From positions 1-32,820 of the forward strand of contig CAZJQI010000051.1 in the NCBI GenBank assembly GCA_964548275.1: a stretch of 32,820 nucleotides of DNA. The letters are read 5' to 3'. A model generated the notes under the pieces. The model ran no database searches. It was given only the letters and a program-made list of their open reading frames with translations, and was not told the origin of the DNA. Of this stretch, positions 8,710 to 16,463 are shown one piece after another. Each line of letters starts with the position of its first letter. Position 1 is the stretch's first letter. The position numbers were made by a program, and so were the translations under genes. The stretch comes from JAUVUV01 sp964548275 (lineage in GTDB: Bacteria; Gemmatimonadota; Glassbacteria; GWA2-58-10).

Positions 8710-10434
8710 AATGACTTTCATATCCCTGAGTTGTTGCACCGGGCAGGTGAGCAGGTCGCGTTCGAGCACCACCATGTCCGCCAGCTTTCCCGGCTCGATA
8801 GAGCCTTTCAGGGCCTCCTCGAACGAGGCGTAGGCGTTGTTGACCGTGTAGCAGCGCAGGGCCTCCTCCCTGGTGACCGCCTCTTCCGGCACGATCAGGC
8901 TGCCGCGCTCTGTCTTCCGGGTCACCATGGTCCAGATAGCCAGCCACGGGCTGTAGGGGTTTATCGATTCGACCGGATCGCGGATCACCATGTGGTCGCT
9001 GCCTGCGCTCACCACCACACCGGAGTCGATCAGCGAGCGGTAGGGGTGAAAGGTTCGGATTCTCTGCGGCCCGAGAATATGCAGCATGGCGTCACCGTCC
9101 TTGTAAAACCAGGCAGGCTGCATATCTGCGATAATGTTCATCTCGCTTGAGTGGGCCATGGCCAGAGGGGTATAGAAGTTGGCGTGGATAATCGAACAGC
9201 GAAGGGGGCGAATGTCCACCTTTCGGCTCACCTTTTCGTATGCCTCAAGCATCAGGTCCACTCCGCCGCCTCCGGTGCAGTGGGCGGTCAATTTCCAGCC
9301 GGCTTCTGCTCCCGCCTGGAAAAGCCCGGCAAGCTGGTCGGCATTGAGCTTGGCGATTCCCCGGTAGCCGGGATCGACCACGCCGAAAATCTCCCTCGCT
9401 TTCGGGCCCCAGGGCTGGCGAAGATATGCCGTGCCGGTGAGAATGCCACCGTCAATACTGGTTTTCAGCGCCCCGATCCTGATCCACTCATCCCCTGATC
9501 CGCTAACGTCTCCCATGCCTGCCACCGCCTGGCGGATTTTCTCCGGCGGCATGTCTTTAAAGGGGAATCGCACATAGATATTCAGGAACGCGCGCACAGT
9601 GAGCATCCCGCGCTCTTTCATGTAGCAGTAAAGAAGAGTGTCCGCCTTTGAAAGGCCCCCGGAGGTCACGCTGGTAAAGCCAACCTCGTTGTAAAGGGCG
9701 AACATTTTTTCCAGGGCTGCTGCGCGCTCAGGGATGGAAAGAGATTTTCTCTCAGGCAGTTTGAGAAGGTGAAGGGCGGTGAAACGCAGCTTGCCGTTAA
9801 GCCTGCCGGTTTCCGGGTCTCTGAGCAAACCCGGGTGGCTGCTCTGCTGGGTGATACCGCTTGCCCGCATTGCGGCTGAATTTATCGTCCCGCCGTATGA
9901 ACCATTGAGAAAAACAGGGTTGTCCGGTGCAGCGGCGTCAAGCTCTTCCAGGCTCGGCGGCCGCAGATCGAGCAGGCGGGTGGCGAAAAGTTTGGGATGG
10001 ATTATCCACTCGCCCTCCGGCTTTATCCCGGCCTGTTCCCTGATCCATCCCAGGCATTCCTCCACTGTGCGCGGGTTGGGCAGCGGGCCGTCGAGTTCGC
10101 TCAACGAGGCACGTTCAGGATGGGCGTGCGCCTCGATCAGCCCGGGGATAACCGTGCGGCCTTCCAGGTCCACTCTGCGGCTCTGCGGCCCGGCAAGTCT
10201 GTTTATCTCCTCGTTGGTACCGACAGCCAGGAAACGTTTCCCCCTGATCGCAACTGCCTCGAAAATACTGAATGCGCTGTCAACACTGACAATCTTGCCG
10301 TTATAGTAAATCGAATCAGCAACTTTCTTTGCCGGCTGCTCCGGGGAACATCCAGCAAAAAAGGAAAAAAACGCGGCCAGGATCACAAGAAAAACAGAAC
10401 GTTTTGTTTTTGTATAATTGATTATTTTATTCAT
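8671..10434 (-). CDS. YtcJ-type amidohydrolase (family 3) lipoprotein, paralogue 1
   Basis: This 587-residue metal-dependent hydrolase is of the YtcJ/LAF3 amidohydrolase type. From the chosen ATG the leader ends in lipobox F-A-G-C at Cys29, which is why I reject the longer start 18 codons upstream. Metal-binding residues are visible: His103-x-His105 in EAHAHPE, a later His in TAHCTGG, another in IIHANF and the Asp of SAGSDHM. An N-terminal beta domain (residues 40-95, 'YYNGKIVSVDSAF') and the C-terminal 'GSIEPGKLADMVVLERD' complete the composite amidohydrolase sandwich. It probably cleaves C-N bonds, in amides or cyclic imides, outside the cytoplasm; the substrate is unknown. It is the last gene of a - strand run, beside a related paralogue, and shares a duplicated 3' flank with it. 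Confidence 0.88.
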   Translation of the reverse strand: MNKIINYTKTKRSVFLVILAAFFSFFAGCSPEQPAKKVADSIYYNGKIVSVDSAFSIFEAVAIRGKRFLAVGTNEEINRLAGPQSRRVDLEGRTVIPGLIEAHAHPERASLSELDGPLPNPRTVEECLGWIREQAGIKPEGEWIIHPKLFATRLLDLRPPSLEELDAAAPDNPVFLNGSYGGTINSAAMRASGITQQSSHPGLLRDPETGRLNGKLRFTALHLLKLPERKSLSIPERAAALEKMFALYNEVGFTSVTSGGLSKADTLLYCYMKERGMLTVRAFLNIYVRFPFKDMPPEKIRQAVAGMGDVSGSGDEWIRIGALKTSIDGGILTGTAYLRQPWGPKAREIFGVVDPGYRGIAKLNADQLAGLFQAGAEAGWKLTAHCTGGGGVDLMLEAYEKVSRKVDIRPLRCSIIHANFYTPLAMAHSSEMNIIADMQPAWFYKDGDAMLHILGPQRIRTFHPYRSLIDSGVVVSAGSDHMVIRDPVESINPYSPWLAIWTMVTRKTERGSLIVPEEAVTREEALRCYTVNNAYASFEEALKGSIEPGKLADMVVLERDLLTCPVQQLRDMKVITTIVGGNVVYEM

Positions 10435-10510
10435 TTGACCGTTTCTTTCCGCCAGTACTATCCGGCAAATTTTAAGGTAGTTGGGCAATTCATAATTTCA
10501 GGGTTTTTAA

Positions 10511-10530
10511 GGTCACGGCGCGCCGTGACC
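10511..10530. repeat. Perfect 20-bp palindrome, solo relative of the R1 centre
   Basis: GGTCACGGCG/CGCCGTGACC is a perfect palindrome immediately before R4 copy b, exactly where R1 copy b carries GGGCACGGCG/CGCCGTGCCC before R4 copy a. The rest of R1 is missing here. The variable base pair is T-A here, G-C at 8311-8330 and A-T at 15771-15800, so pairing is kept while sequence changes. Confidence 0.8.
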
Positions 10531-10540
10531 CTAAGAGGTT

Positions 10541-10911
10541 TCCACTTGATTGCCCTCTTTGATCCATGTTAAGACTTCGAGATATTGAAATATCTTTCAT
10601 TCAAGCAAGACACACCCCTGTCTCCCCTCTTAATAGAGGGGATTTTTCTCCAAATCCCCTTCCCAGCACTGTATGAACGGTGGCTGGGGATGGCAAAATC
10701 CCCTCTCGAGAGGGGTGCCTGCCGCAGGCAGGCGGGGTGTGTCCCCTCTACCAAGAGGGGTGGCCGCTAAGCGGACGGGGTGTGTAAGTAAATCTGCAAT
10801 TGCGGGAAATCTCACCAGCCGGGTATCTGCAAAATCCCTGTTGATTCCGTATTACTTGCCTGGGCACTGATATTACATTTCGTAAACGACATTACCGCCC
10901 ACAATTGTCGT
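10541..10911 (+). repeat. 371-bp duplicated segment R4, copy b
   Basis: It appears identical to 8339-8709, at a fixed offset of 2202 bases. It ends inside the last 13 codons of the second amidohydrolase gene, after which the two genes diverge with scattered substitutions. The identity of non-coding DNA next to clearly diverged coding DNA points to recent gene conversion or unequal recombination. Confidence 0.92.
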
Positions 10912-12630
10912 GATAACTTTCATATCCCTGAGTTGTTGCACCGGGCAGGTGAGAAGGTCATGTTCGAGAACCACCATGTCAGCGAGCTTACCCGGTTCGA
11001 TCGAGCCTTTGATATCCTCCTCGAATGTGGAGTAAGCGTTGTTGATCGTGTAGCACTGAAGGGCTTCTTTGCGGGTGAGCGCCTCCTCGGGCGCGATTAT
11101 CGGGCCGCGCTCGGTCTGGCGGGTGACCATAGTCCACATGGCGAGCCACGGGCTGTAAGGGTTGATCGATTCCTTGTCGTGGAGGATCACCATGTGGTCG
11201 CTTCCCGCGCTCACTGTCACACCGGCTTTAATCAGGGAGAGGTAGGGATGGAAGGTCAGCACTCTTTTCTTGCCCAGGATATAATACATGGCATCGGCGT
11301 CTTTGTAAAACCAGGCAGGCTGGGAGTCAGCGATCACGCCGAGGGAGCTGCAGCGCTGGGTCGCCTGCTTGTTATAAAAATTGCCGTGAATGACCGAGAA
11401 GCGCAACGGGCGTATATCGAGATTCCGGTTGACTTCTTCGTAGGCGTCCAGGATCAGGTCCACCGCGCCGCCGCCGGTAGCGTGGGCGGTCATTTTCCAG
11501 CCGGCCTCAGCACCCGCCTGAGCCAGCCTGCCGAACTGCTCAGCAGTTGCTGTGGGAATGCCACGGTAGAGGGGATCGACAACGCCGAATATTTCACGCG
11601 CTTTCGGTCCCCAGGGCTCGCGAAGGTACGCGGTCCCGGTGAGAATACCGCCGTCCATGAAAGTTTTCAGCGCCCCGATTCTGACCCATTTATCGCCTGA
11701 GCCTGTGGGCTCTCCCAGTGCCGCCACCTCGCGCCGGATCTCATCAAGGGACATCTCTTTGAAAGGAAAAGGCACCTGGATATTCAAGAAGGCGCGGATT
11801 GTGAGCATCCCACGCTCTTTCATGTAATAGTAAATCTCTGTCTCTTCAGGCAGGAGCGCCCCGGAGGTGAAACCGGTAAAGCCGACCCGGTTGTACAGGC
11901 TGAACATTTTTTTAAGCGCCTGGGCGTATTCCTCGGTCGAGAGCTTTCGTTCCGCAGGCTTTTTAAGCAGGTGAAACGCGGTGTATCGGATCTTGCCGTT
12001 GAGCTTTCCGGTTTTCGCACTTCTGAGCAATCCCGGGTGCTTAGTTCTCTCGGTGATACCGCTGGCGCGCATGGCAGCCGAGTTTATCACACCGCCGAAC
12101 GAGCCGTCCAGGAAAACCGGATGGTCCAGGGCAGCTTTGTCGAGCTCGGCGAGTGTGGGGGGGCGGAGTTCTTTCAGGCGGGTGGCGAAAAACTTGGGAT
12201 GGATGATCCAGGCGCCAGCGGGTTTTACCGCGGCCTGCTGTCTGATCCATTCCAGCAGTTGGCCCACTGTGCGCGGGTTGGGCAGCGGTTCTTCCAGCTC
12301 GCTCAATGCAGCGGTTTCCGGGTGCGCGTGCGCCTCGATCAGCCCCGGTATGACCGTGCGGCCTTCGAGGTCTACTTTTCTGGTTTGCGCTCCCACGTGC
12401 GCGAGAATCTCCTCATCGGCGCCAACAGCCAGGAAACGCTCTCCTTTGATCGCAACCGCCTGGGCAATGGTGAAAGCGCTGTCCACTGTGACAATCTTTC
12501 CATTGAAAAAAACCGTATCAGCCGGTTCTTTTTTAGCCGAGCAGGCAGCGAGAAACAGCAGGGCCGAGAGCAGAATAAGCTTTAGACTCTCCAGGGTCCG
12601 TGAGAGAGGTGAACGGCTTTTTTTTGTCAT
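10873..12630 (-). CDS. YtcJ-type amidohydrolase (family 3) lipoprotein, paralogue 2
   Basis: This 585-residue protein is collinear with the neighbouring paralogue at 8671-10434 and probably catalyses a related metal-dependent hydrolysis. The leader ends in lipobox L-A-A-C at Cys30. The metal ligands His101-x-His103 (EAHAHPE), the His of TAHATGG, that of VIHGNF and the Asp of SAGSDHM are all present. The differences cluster in the N-terminal leader and mid-barrel loops, while the last 29 residues match the paralogue exactly. AAAGGA about ten bases upstream of the ATG is a usable ribosome-binding site. It starts 43 bases after the oxidoreductase at 12674-13897 and is probably co-transcribed with it. 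Two copies with diverged barrels suggest different substrates. Confidence 0.88.
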   Translation of the reverse strand: MTKKSRSPLSRTLESLKLILLSALLFLAACSAKKEPADTVFFNGKIVTVDSAFTIAQAVAIKGERFLAVGADEEILAHVGAQTRKVDLEGRTVIPGLIEAHAHPETAALSELEEPLPNPRTVGQLLEWIRQQAAVKPAGAWIIHPKFFATRLKELRPPTLAELDKAALDHPVFLDGSFGGVINSAAMRASGITERTKHPGLLRSAKTGKLNGKIRYTAFHLLKKPAERKLSTEEYAQALKKMFSLYNRVGFTGFTSGALLPEETEIYYYMKERGMLTIRAFLNIQVPFPFKEMSLDEIRREVAALGEPTGSGDKWVRIGALKTFMDGGILTGTAYLREPWGPKAREIFGVVDPLYRGIPTATAEQFGRLAQAGAEAGWKMTAHATGGGAVDLILDAYEEVNRNLDIRPLRFSVIHGNFYNKQATQRCSSLGVIADSQPAWFYKDADAMYYILGKKRVLTFHPYLSLIKAGVTVSAGSDHMVILHDKESINPYSPWLAMWTMVTRQTERGPIIAPEEALTRKEALQCYTINNAYSTFEEDIKGSIEPGKLADMVVLEHDLLTCPVQQLRDMKVITTIVGGNVVYEM

Positions 12631-12673
12631 TGATTCAAATCCTTTCTCCCTTCGCGCAGGCTTGCGCGCCGAT

Positions 12674-13897
12674 TCAGTAATTCACCATATCTTCCCAGGT
12701 AACTTTGCGCCCCTCACGGATCGCCTGGTTGCCCATGAGGGCGGTAATCGAACTGGTACGGCCCTCGTGAACATCGATTGCCGGTGTGCCGCCGTGCCGC
12801 ACGCAGTTGAAAAAACCCTTGAGCATACCGTTCCGCCTGTCCTGCTCCTCAACCTCGATTTTTTTGCCTTTTGACTGGCTCGGGGTTTCGTCATCCTCGA
12901 GTGACTGGCCCAGCTTGATTTTATAATGCTCGGCTTTCACTCCCACAGAGGCCAGGTGCCTGGTTTCTTTCTCCCAGTATATTCTCGACCCCCGGCGGTC
13001 CATCACGATCGTGCCGTGGGTTCCCATGATAGTCATAGCGTAACCGTAACGGGCGTTTGAAAGTATCGAGGTAGCGTTGAGCCTCACGCCGCCAGGGTAT
13101 TCGTACACAACGTTTACATGGTCCCAGGTCTCACGGTCGTGCTGGGTAAAGATATTCACTCCACCCTGACCCACCACCGAAAGCGGATGTGCCTCGAGAA
13201 GCCAGTTAATCGCTGTCAACTGGTGGCTTACCAACTCGGTAAGAACGCCGCCGCAGTACTCCCAGTAGAGACGCCAGTTCAAGGGGCGCCACCATTCGGG
13301 ATCATCCACTTCTCTTTCCCAGGTGCTATTGCGGTGGTAGTGGCTGAAAAGCTGGGTTATCCTGCCGATCGACCCTGTCTTGATCAGTTCGCGAATTTTC
13401 TGCTGCCTTGCTCCGTGAGGGCTGTAACCGATTTGTACTAGCCGGTCGCTTTTTTCGACCGCTTCCACCAGGCGGTCGCATTCGGGCACACTGTAGCCCA
13501 TGCTTTTTTCGCTGAATATGTGTTTGCCAGCATCCAGCGCGTCCAGGCATTGGGGCACATGATAGACAAGCGGAGTGACCACGAATACTGCATCGATATC
13601 TTTCTGTTCCAGAAGGCTGCGATGGTCCGTATGTGTACGAGCCGTGCCGCCGGCATTTTCAAGCCCCTGCTTCAGGTGTGGCGGGTAGATGTCACAGACA
13701 TCCGTGACCACTATGCCGGGGATTTCTTTCATTCTTCGAATCAGGTGGCAGCCCTGGGAACCGGTGCCGATAACTCCAACATTAATCCGGTCATCAGGTT
13801 CCCGGGATTTCAGCACTCCGGCAGAGGCAAGGGATACAGAGGCAGCCAGGGCGGTGCCGGAGTTGCGTACGAATTTCCGTCTGCTGATTTTATCCAT
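12674..13897 (-). CDS. Tat-signal Gfo/Idh/MocA-family oxidoreductase 1
   Basis: This 407-residue NAD(P)-dependent oxidoreductase belongs to the family acting on sugars, inositols and sugar derivatives. The start is at 13897, where a GGGAG box lies just upstream and a twin-arginine leader (KISRRKFVRNSG) begins; a longer frame to 13963 adds no such signal. The nucleotide-binding loop is GVIGTGSQG at residues 41-49. The family's EKP motif appears as S-E-K-S-M (Glu130-Lys131-Ser132), so the usual Pro is replaced. The C-terminal region contains the family's beta-sheet with 'EYPGGVRLNATSI'. It is next to a second member of the same family on the same strand. Tat-exported members are common in Bacteroidota and Planctomycetota glycan loci, and one group hydrolyses glycosides through an NAD-dependent redox step; whether this does is unknown. 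Confidence 0.87.
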   Translation of the reverse strand: MDKISRRKFVRNSGTALAASVSLASAGVLKSREPDDRINVGVIGTGSQGCHLIRRMKEIPGIVVTDVCDIYPPHLKQGLENAGGTARTHTDHRSLLEQKDIDAVFVVTPLVYHVPQCLDALDAGKHIFSEKSMGYSVPECDRLVEAVEKSDRLVQIGYSPHGARQQKIRELIKTGSIGRITQLFSHYHRNSTWEREVDDPEWWRPLNWRLYWEYCGGVLTELVSHQLTAINWLLEAHPLSVVGQGGVNIFTQHDRETWDHVNVVYEYPGGVRLNATSILSNARYGYAMTIMGTHGTIVMDRRGSRIYWEKETRHLASVGVKAEHYKIKLGQSLEDDETPSQSKGKKIEVEEQDRRNGMLKGFFNCVRHGGTPAIDVHEGRTSSITALMGNQAIREGRKVTWEDMVNY

Positions 13898-13937
13898 TTT
13901 GAACTCCCGGCTGAAATATCGGCTAAAAAAATGAGCG

Positions 13938-13968
13938 AAAAGGGCTCGACCAACCAGGATCAAGCCCT
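13938..13968 (-). terminator. Possible rho-independent terminator after oxidoreductase 2
   Basis: On the - strand AGGGCTTGA (13968-13960) pairs with TCGAGCCCT (13949-13941) with one G-T wobble and a ten-base loop, followed by TTTTC. The T-run is short, so it may only attenuate transcription between the two oxidoreductase genes. Confidence 0.42.
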
Positions 13969-14034
13969 CCGCAGTTGACAGGCAAAATGAATCGGCTTGT
14001 CGCCGTGCCTGCGACCCACATGCAGCAAAGCCGG

Positions 14035-15390
14035 TCAGCCAAGATCAACCAGCTCGGCAATTCTGATCCGGCGGCCGGTTTCGATACTCGTGTATCCGGC
14101 GATCCCGATTGCCGAACTCATGATACCGGCTCGCATTCCTGCCCGCTGTCCGAGCGGATCGGGAGTGCCCGGCTTAAACAGCATGTATTTTATACGCTGG
14201 TCAGCGCCGCCGTGCTCGAAGAAATCACCCTCCTGGCGCTCGATAGGCACTATCTCCGAGCTCTTGAAATTGCGGGTCAGGCGCAGTTCGGAGTCGTGGG
14301 GCACTTCCCAGGGCTGGCGGTCGTAATTGCGCAGCTCGATCCGGCCCTTGCTCCCGTTGAACACGATAATCTGGCCCTCGTACGGAACTGCGGCATTCAG
14401 GCTGTAGGTAACCAGCACGTTGTTTTCGTATCTAATCTGCGCACTGTAAGTGTCGGGAATGTTGATTGCGGTGCGGTACAGGCAGCCGTCGCGGTAGTAG
14501 CCGTCCTCGCTCTCGCAGCCCACGTAAAGCTCCATGTAGTCTTTGTTCGGGGTTATATCCCAGTAAAGCCCGCATTTGTCTTTATAATTACACTTGCGGC
14601 AGTTCACATTGCGGAAAGACCCCTTTCGGCCGTACTTGTTCAGCCTGCCGTAGGCGACTACCTCCACCGGGTCTGAGTCGATCCACCAGTTGAGTTCGTC
14701 GAAATGGTGGCTCGCCTTATGTACCAACAGGGTGCCGGAGCACTGTTTCAGCCCGTGCCACCTTCGGAAATAGGACGCTCCGTGGTCCAGGTCGAGAAAC
14801 TCGGCATAATCCACTGAATAGAGATCGCCGATTTCACCGGCAAGCAGCAGTTCCTTTGCTTTCATTGTGCTCAGGCCGTAGCGGGCGTTGAAAGTGACAT
14901 CGAGTTTGCGGCCGGTGCGCTTGGCCGTGTCGATAATCGCCTGGGCCTGCTCGGCATCCGTGCAAAGCGGCTTCTCGCTGAGCGAATCGCAGCCGAGTTC
15001 CATTGCCCGGCAGACATACTGAGCGTGCTTGGAGTCCATCGTGGTCACTATCACCTTATCGGGCCGGGTCTCGCGGACCATCCTGTCGAAATCGGTGAAA
15101 GTTGGGATCCTGCCGCCCATCCATTTGTTTGCCACCTCGACACGTTTGGAGTTGATATCACAGAGACCGACTATCTCCACGTAATCCCCTACATCCCTGA
15201 TCAGGTTCATTCCCCAGGTCGTGCTGCCGCGGATTCCGGTGCCGACTATCGCCACGCGCACTTTTTTCTCTGCTGGCGAGGCCAGGGTCGAGAGTGGTCC
15301 GGCCATTGCAACAGCCCCGAGTGCTGCGGCGGAAATAGACGACTTCCTGATAAAATCCCTGCGGGACATATTGACTTTGCGCCTGTCCAT
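14035..15390 (-). CDS. Tat-signal Gfo/Idh/MocA-family oxidoreductase 2 with Cys-rich insert
   Basis: This 451-residue oxidoreductase starts at 15390, fixed by AAGGAGG six bases upstream. A twin-arginine leader (MSRRDFIRKSS) indicates Tat export. The nucleotide loop is VAIVGTGIRG (residues 46-55) and the family EKP motif is intact at Glu139-Lys140-Pro141. His225, His228 and His229 fall in the conserved HKASHHFDELNWW segment. An insert holds five cysteines (Cys264, 267, 273, 292 and 303; C-x2-C-x5-C then C-x10-C), as seen in a distinct subfamily of these proteins; it could bind a metal. It heads a - strand run with oxidoreductase 1 and the two amidohydrolases. A role on sugars released by the neighbouring hydrolases is inferred. 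Confidence 0.88.
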   Translation of the reverse strand: MDRRKVNMSRRDFIRKSSISAAALGAVAMAGPLSTLASPAEKKVRVAIVGTGIRGSTTWGMNLIRDVGDYVEIVGLCDINSKRVEVANKWMGGRIPTFTDFDRMVRETRPDKVIVTTMDSKHAQYVCRAMELGCDSLSEKPLCTDAEQAQAIIDTAKRTGRKLDVTFNARYGLSTMKAKELLLAGEIGDLYSVDYAEFLDLDHGASYFRRWHGLKQCSGTLLVHKASHHFDELNWWIDSDPVEVVAYGRLNKYGRKGSFRNVNCRKCNYKDKCGLYWDITPNKDYMELYVGCESEDGYYRDGCLYRTAINIPDTYSAQIRYENNVLVTYSLNAAVPYEGQIIVFNGSKGRIELRNYDRQPWEVPHDSELRLTRNFKSSEIVPIERQEGDFFEHGGADQRIKYMLFKPGTPDPLGQRAGMRAGIMSSAIGIAGYTSIETGRRIRIAELVDLG

Positions 15391-15624
15391 AAATCGCCTC
15401 CTTAAAATGCAGGTATCTGTGGAAGAAATATATTTTGGATCAAAGTGACATGCCGTTTTTTCAAGGAGGGAACCGAAACACTCAATCTTCAGATAAAAAA
15501 GCAATTGAGCGCCAGGGAAGACAAAGAGCGGTTCCTTCCTAAGCTTCCAGATGAAGGCTCGAGACGGATAATAATTTGTCGAATGTAAATAAAAAATATT
15601 TATAAACGAATCAATTATGTCAAG

Positions 15625-15802
15625 TTAATCCCGTATTATTCATAAATCCTTTGGCCGATTTTCTAAATTGTTGATTACTAGAATGGTGTTGAAATTTAAT
15701 CGATTTTCTTTTGTAGAAAAACGAAACAATGTCCGGGTTGAATTGAAACTGTTTAAGAAACGATCACTTGCGTAGGGACACGGCGCGCCGTGTCCCTACG
15801 GC
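15625..15802 (+). repeat. Dispersed repeat R1, copy c (most complete)
   Basis: This copy contains both the outer end (TATTATTCATAAAT) and the inner palindrome. Bases 15771-15800 form a perfect 30-base palindrome with half-sites CGTAGGGACACGGCG and CGCCGTGTCCCTACG. It is collinear with the complement of 1-163. It lies in the divergent gap between oxidoreductase 2 and the GHL6-like gene. Confidence 0.88.
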
Positions 15803-16463
15803 GTCCAGGGTTAAAGACCTACTTATCGATTTATAAACACGCCTCTAATGAAAAACAGAACAAATCGAGTTAGATAAGTTATTTTTCTTCTTTTGGTGGC
15901 AAAAGAAGCAAAACCATTTCTTTTATAACTAAAAGAAACAAAAGTTAATTCTGAATCTGTCTCTTTTACTTCGCTCCCTGGGAGGTCGCCTCGTGTTCAG
16001 GGAACACCCTGAGCACGAAAGGCATGCCGGATGTTGGAACATCTATCAGGGCATGGATGGAAATTATTTATCATCTACACGCTGCCCCTATTATGTCCTT
16101 TAGCCACGAGACTTCATTAAGCGTAGGGCGAGTCATGCCTCGCCCTGTTCGGGCGACCAACCGGTCGCCTCTACGTGCTTGGAATTATGCTTGATTGAAT
16201 AATTCAAGTTAATAAACATTCAATTTTGATGAGAGCCTCTCATTGCCGAGGATGAAAATACACCTTGTCATTTACAGTCAGCCTGGCTGTTGGGGGATTA
16301 ATCCCCTTCGGCGTATCTTGAATTTCAGCGGGCGTTCGTGTAATTTGCATAGCGGTTGATTCTGTTTTCCCGGTCTTTGTACCTGTTTCTTCCGGTTTTA
16401 AATCGGTTCAAACGGGTATTTATTTTTATCCGGCGCAAGTTCATTCCACATTAAGGAGGAGAT
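15803..16463. other. Long non-coding gap upstream of the GHL6-like gene
   Basis: No gene is supported in this stretch. It contains a TTCTTTTGG/CAAAAGAAG-type inverted repeat (about 15890-15916), similar in plan to one near 22026-22055, and a mixed GC-rich stretch at 15970-16070. It also holds the branched palindrome at 16122-16175 and a short GGGGATTAATCCCC palindrome near 16296. The promoter of the downstream gene must lie here, but I see no convincing -35/-10 pair. Confidence 0.6.
16122..16175. repeat. Branched palindrome (three-way junction) of the CGTAG...CTACG type
   Basis: Outer CGTAG (16122-16126) pairs with CTACG (16171-16175). Inside are two hairpins: GGCGAG/CTCGCC (16127-16132/16139-16144) and GGCGACC/GGTCGCC (16152-16158/16163-16169, loop AACC). 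The outer CGTAGGG/CTACG ends resemble the R1 and R3 palindromes, so this is probably another member of that structural class. Confidence 0.65.
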
